Part shown: one piece after another, positions 4,274 to 5,188 of the stretch | Numbering within the stretch: position 1 is the first letter of the stretch | Layout: every line of letters begins with the position of its first letter | Source: Campylobacteraceae bacterium | GTDB lineage: Bacteria > Campylobacterota > Campylobacteria > Campylobacterales > Sulfurovaceae | DNA length: 5,188 bases | NCBI GenBank assembly: GCA_027031505.1 | Contig: JALVQH010000085.1 | Coordinates: 1 to 5,188, forward strand | Direction: 5' to 3' | Translations under genes and position numbers: made by a program | Notes under the pieces: generated by a model | Database searches by the model: none | What the model was told of the DNA's origin: nothing | The model's input: only the letters and a program-made list of their open reading frames with translations

Positions 4274-5188
4274 ATGGCACTCAAAGCCGCCGTCAACGGT
4301 ACCGGCCGCATCGGCCTCATCGCAATCAAGATCCTCAGCGAGCGCAGCGACACCGAACTCGTTGCCATCAACACCACCGCCTCTATGGAGATGCTGGCGT
4401 ATCTGCTCAAGTACGATACCGTCCATCGGGGCGCTGAAGTGGAGATCATCGATGAGGAGACGATGCGTATCAACGGTACGAATGTTCACATCTTCAGTGA
4501 GCGTGATCCTGAAAAACTCGATTTTGGCTCCAAGGGTGCCGAAGTAGTATTGGAGTGTACCGGCGTATTTTTGACAACCGAGAAGGCCAAGCCCTTCCTC
4601 AAAAACGGGGTCAAACGAGTCGTCATGAGTGCCCCGGCCAAGGACGATGAGACAGCCACCTTCGTCTACAAGATCAACACCGACGACTATGCCGGGCAGG
4701 CGATCGTCTCCAACGCCAGCTGCACCACCAACTGCCTCGCACCCGTCACCAAAGTCCTCGACGATGCCTTCGGGATCGCCAACGGCCTCATGACCACGAT
4801 CCACTCCTACACCAATGACCAGAACCTCCTCGATGTCAAGCACAAAAAAGACTTCCGCCGTGCCCGCGCCGCTGCGGTCAACATGATCCCCACCACCACC
4901 GGAGCAGCCAGAGCGATCGGTCTCGTGATGCCCCATCTCAAAGGTAAGCTAAACGGTTATGCCATGCGTGTGCCTACCACCGACGTCTCGGTTGTCGATC
5001 TGACCGTTAATGTCAAAAAAGATGTCACCAAAGAGGACGTCATTGCTGCCTTTGAAAAAGCAGCCGAAGGGTATTTCAAGGGGCTCATCGAGATCGACCA
5101 CGACAAACGGGTCTCGAGTGATTTTGTCGGTTCGACCTACAGCGCTACCTTCGTCCCCGATATGACGAGCGTGGTGGATGGCAATACC
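4274..5188 (+). CDS. gap: Glyceraldehyde-3-phosphate dehydrogenase (3' end cut by window)
   Basis: A phosphorylating GAPDH, interconverting glyceraldehyde 3-phosphate and 1,3-bisphosphoglycerate in glycolysis and gluconeogenesis in the cytoplasm. The 305 visible residues cover the nucleotide-binding domain NGTGRIG (8-14), the catalytic cysteine C150 in SNASCTTNCL, the catalytic H177 in HSYTNDQ, the loop MIPTTTGAAR (204-213), RVPTTDVSVVDL, and VSSDFVGSTYSATFVPD near the end. The usual length near 331-335 means about 25-30 residues lie beyond 5188. AAGGAA (4262-4267) sits six bases before the ATG. At the cofactor site the aspartate that normally follows AIN and selects NAD is replaced by T34. 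The usual LP pair in the TNDQ loop is V188-K189. Both changes are of the kind seen in NADP-using GAPDHs. I infer NADP or dual use, possibly serving gluconeogenesis in an autotroph or non-sugar user. Whether pgk follows, as is common in the phylum, cannot be seen. Confidence 0.96.
   Translation, partial: MALKAAVNGTGRIGLIAIKILSERSDTELVAINTTASMEMLAYLLKYDTVHRGAEVEIIDEETMRINGTNVHIFSERDPEKLDFGSKGAEVVLECTGVFLTTEKAKPFLKNGVKRVVMSAPAKDDETATFVYKINTDDYAGQAIVSNASCTTNCLAPVTKVLDDAFGIANGLMTTIHSYTNDQNLLDVKHKKDFRRARAAAVNMIPTTTGAARAIGLVMPHLKGKLNGYAMRVPTTDVSVVDLTVNVKKDVTKEDVIAAFEKAAEGYFKGLIEIDHDKRVSSDFVGSTYSATFVPDMTSVVDGNT

Noticed and set aside
4250..4936. Long minus-strand open frame (228 codons) antisense to gap
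   Set aside because: Rich in Gly, Asp and Val in the way expected of an antisense shadow of a conserved gene; it lacks motifs, and gap on the other strand is certain.

Overview
The window looks like ordinary chromosomal DNA from a Campylobacterota (epsilonproteobacterial) genome of moderate GC content. The best clue is the glyceraldehyde-3-phosphate dehydrogenase at the right end. Its N-terminus reads NGTGRIG instead of the usual NGFGRIGR and continues VAINTTA, which resembles what I recall of the Helicobacter type of the enzyme. The genus cannot be fixed from the sequence. No phage, IS element, CRISPR array, rRNA or tRNA is visible.

Layout from left to right. Bases 1-122 hold no convincing gene. 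They contain a short 8-bp tandem repeat, two small palindromes and the leader of mogA. A plus-strand pair follows: mogA (molybdenum cofactor, 123-656) and a 70-residue helical protein (656-868) translationally coupled to it through a TGATG overlap. Three bases later comes the end of a convergent minus-strand block. Read in its own direction from 4100 down to 872, this block encodes a secreted parallel beta-helix protein (4100-2778), a 12-segment APC-type amino acid permease (2754-1459), a minimal nucleotidyltransferase of the MNT type (1415-1125), and a 69-residue helical protein (1081-872). Beta-helix and permease are 23 bases apart and probably share a transcript. The nucleotidyltransferase is more AT-rich and has its own extended -10 promoter.

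The divergent gap gene starts at 4274 and runs off the right edge about 25-30 residues before its expected end. The 173-bp divergent intergenic region (4101-4273) is the most structured non-coding stretch. It holds a 22-bp tandem direct repeat on the beta-helix side and two adjacent perfect inverted repeats, centred 22 bp apart, over the -35 to +1 zone of the gap promoter.

Functionally the window joins unrelated housekeeping: Moco biosynthesis, central carbon metabolism, and an envelope protein with an amino acid transporter. The less explained items are the nucleotidyltransferase without a HEPN partner, the two small helical proteins, the probable NADP-type cofactor site of the GAPDH, and the repeat-rich divergent promoter. 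I see no strong evidence for a wholly new system.
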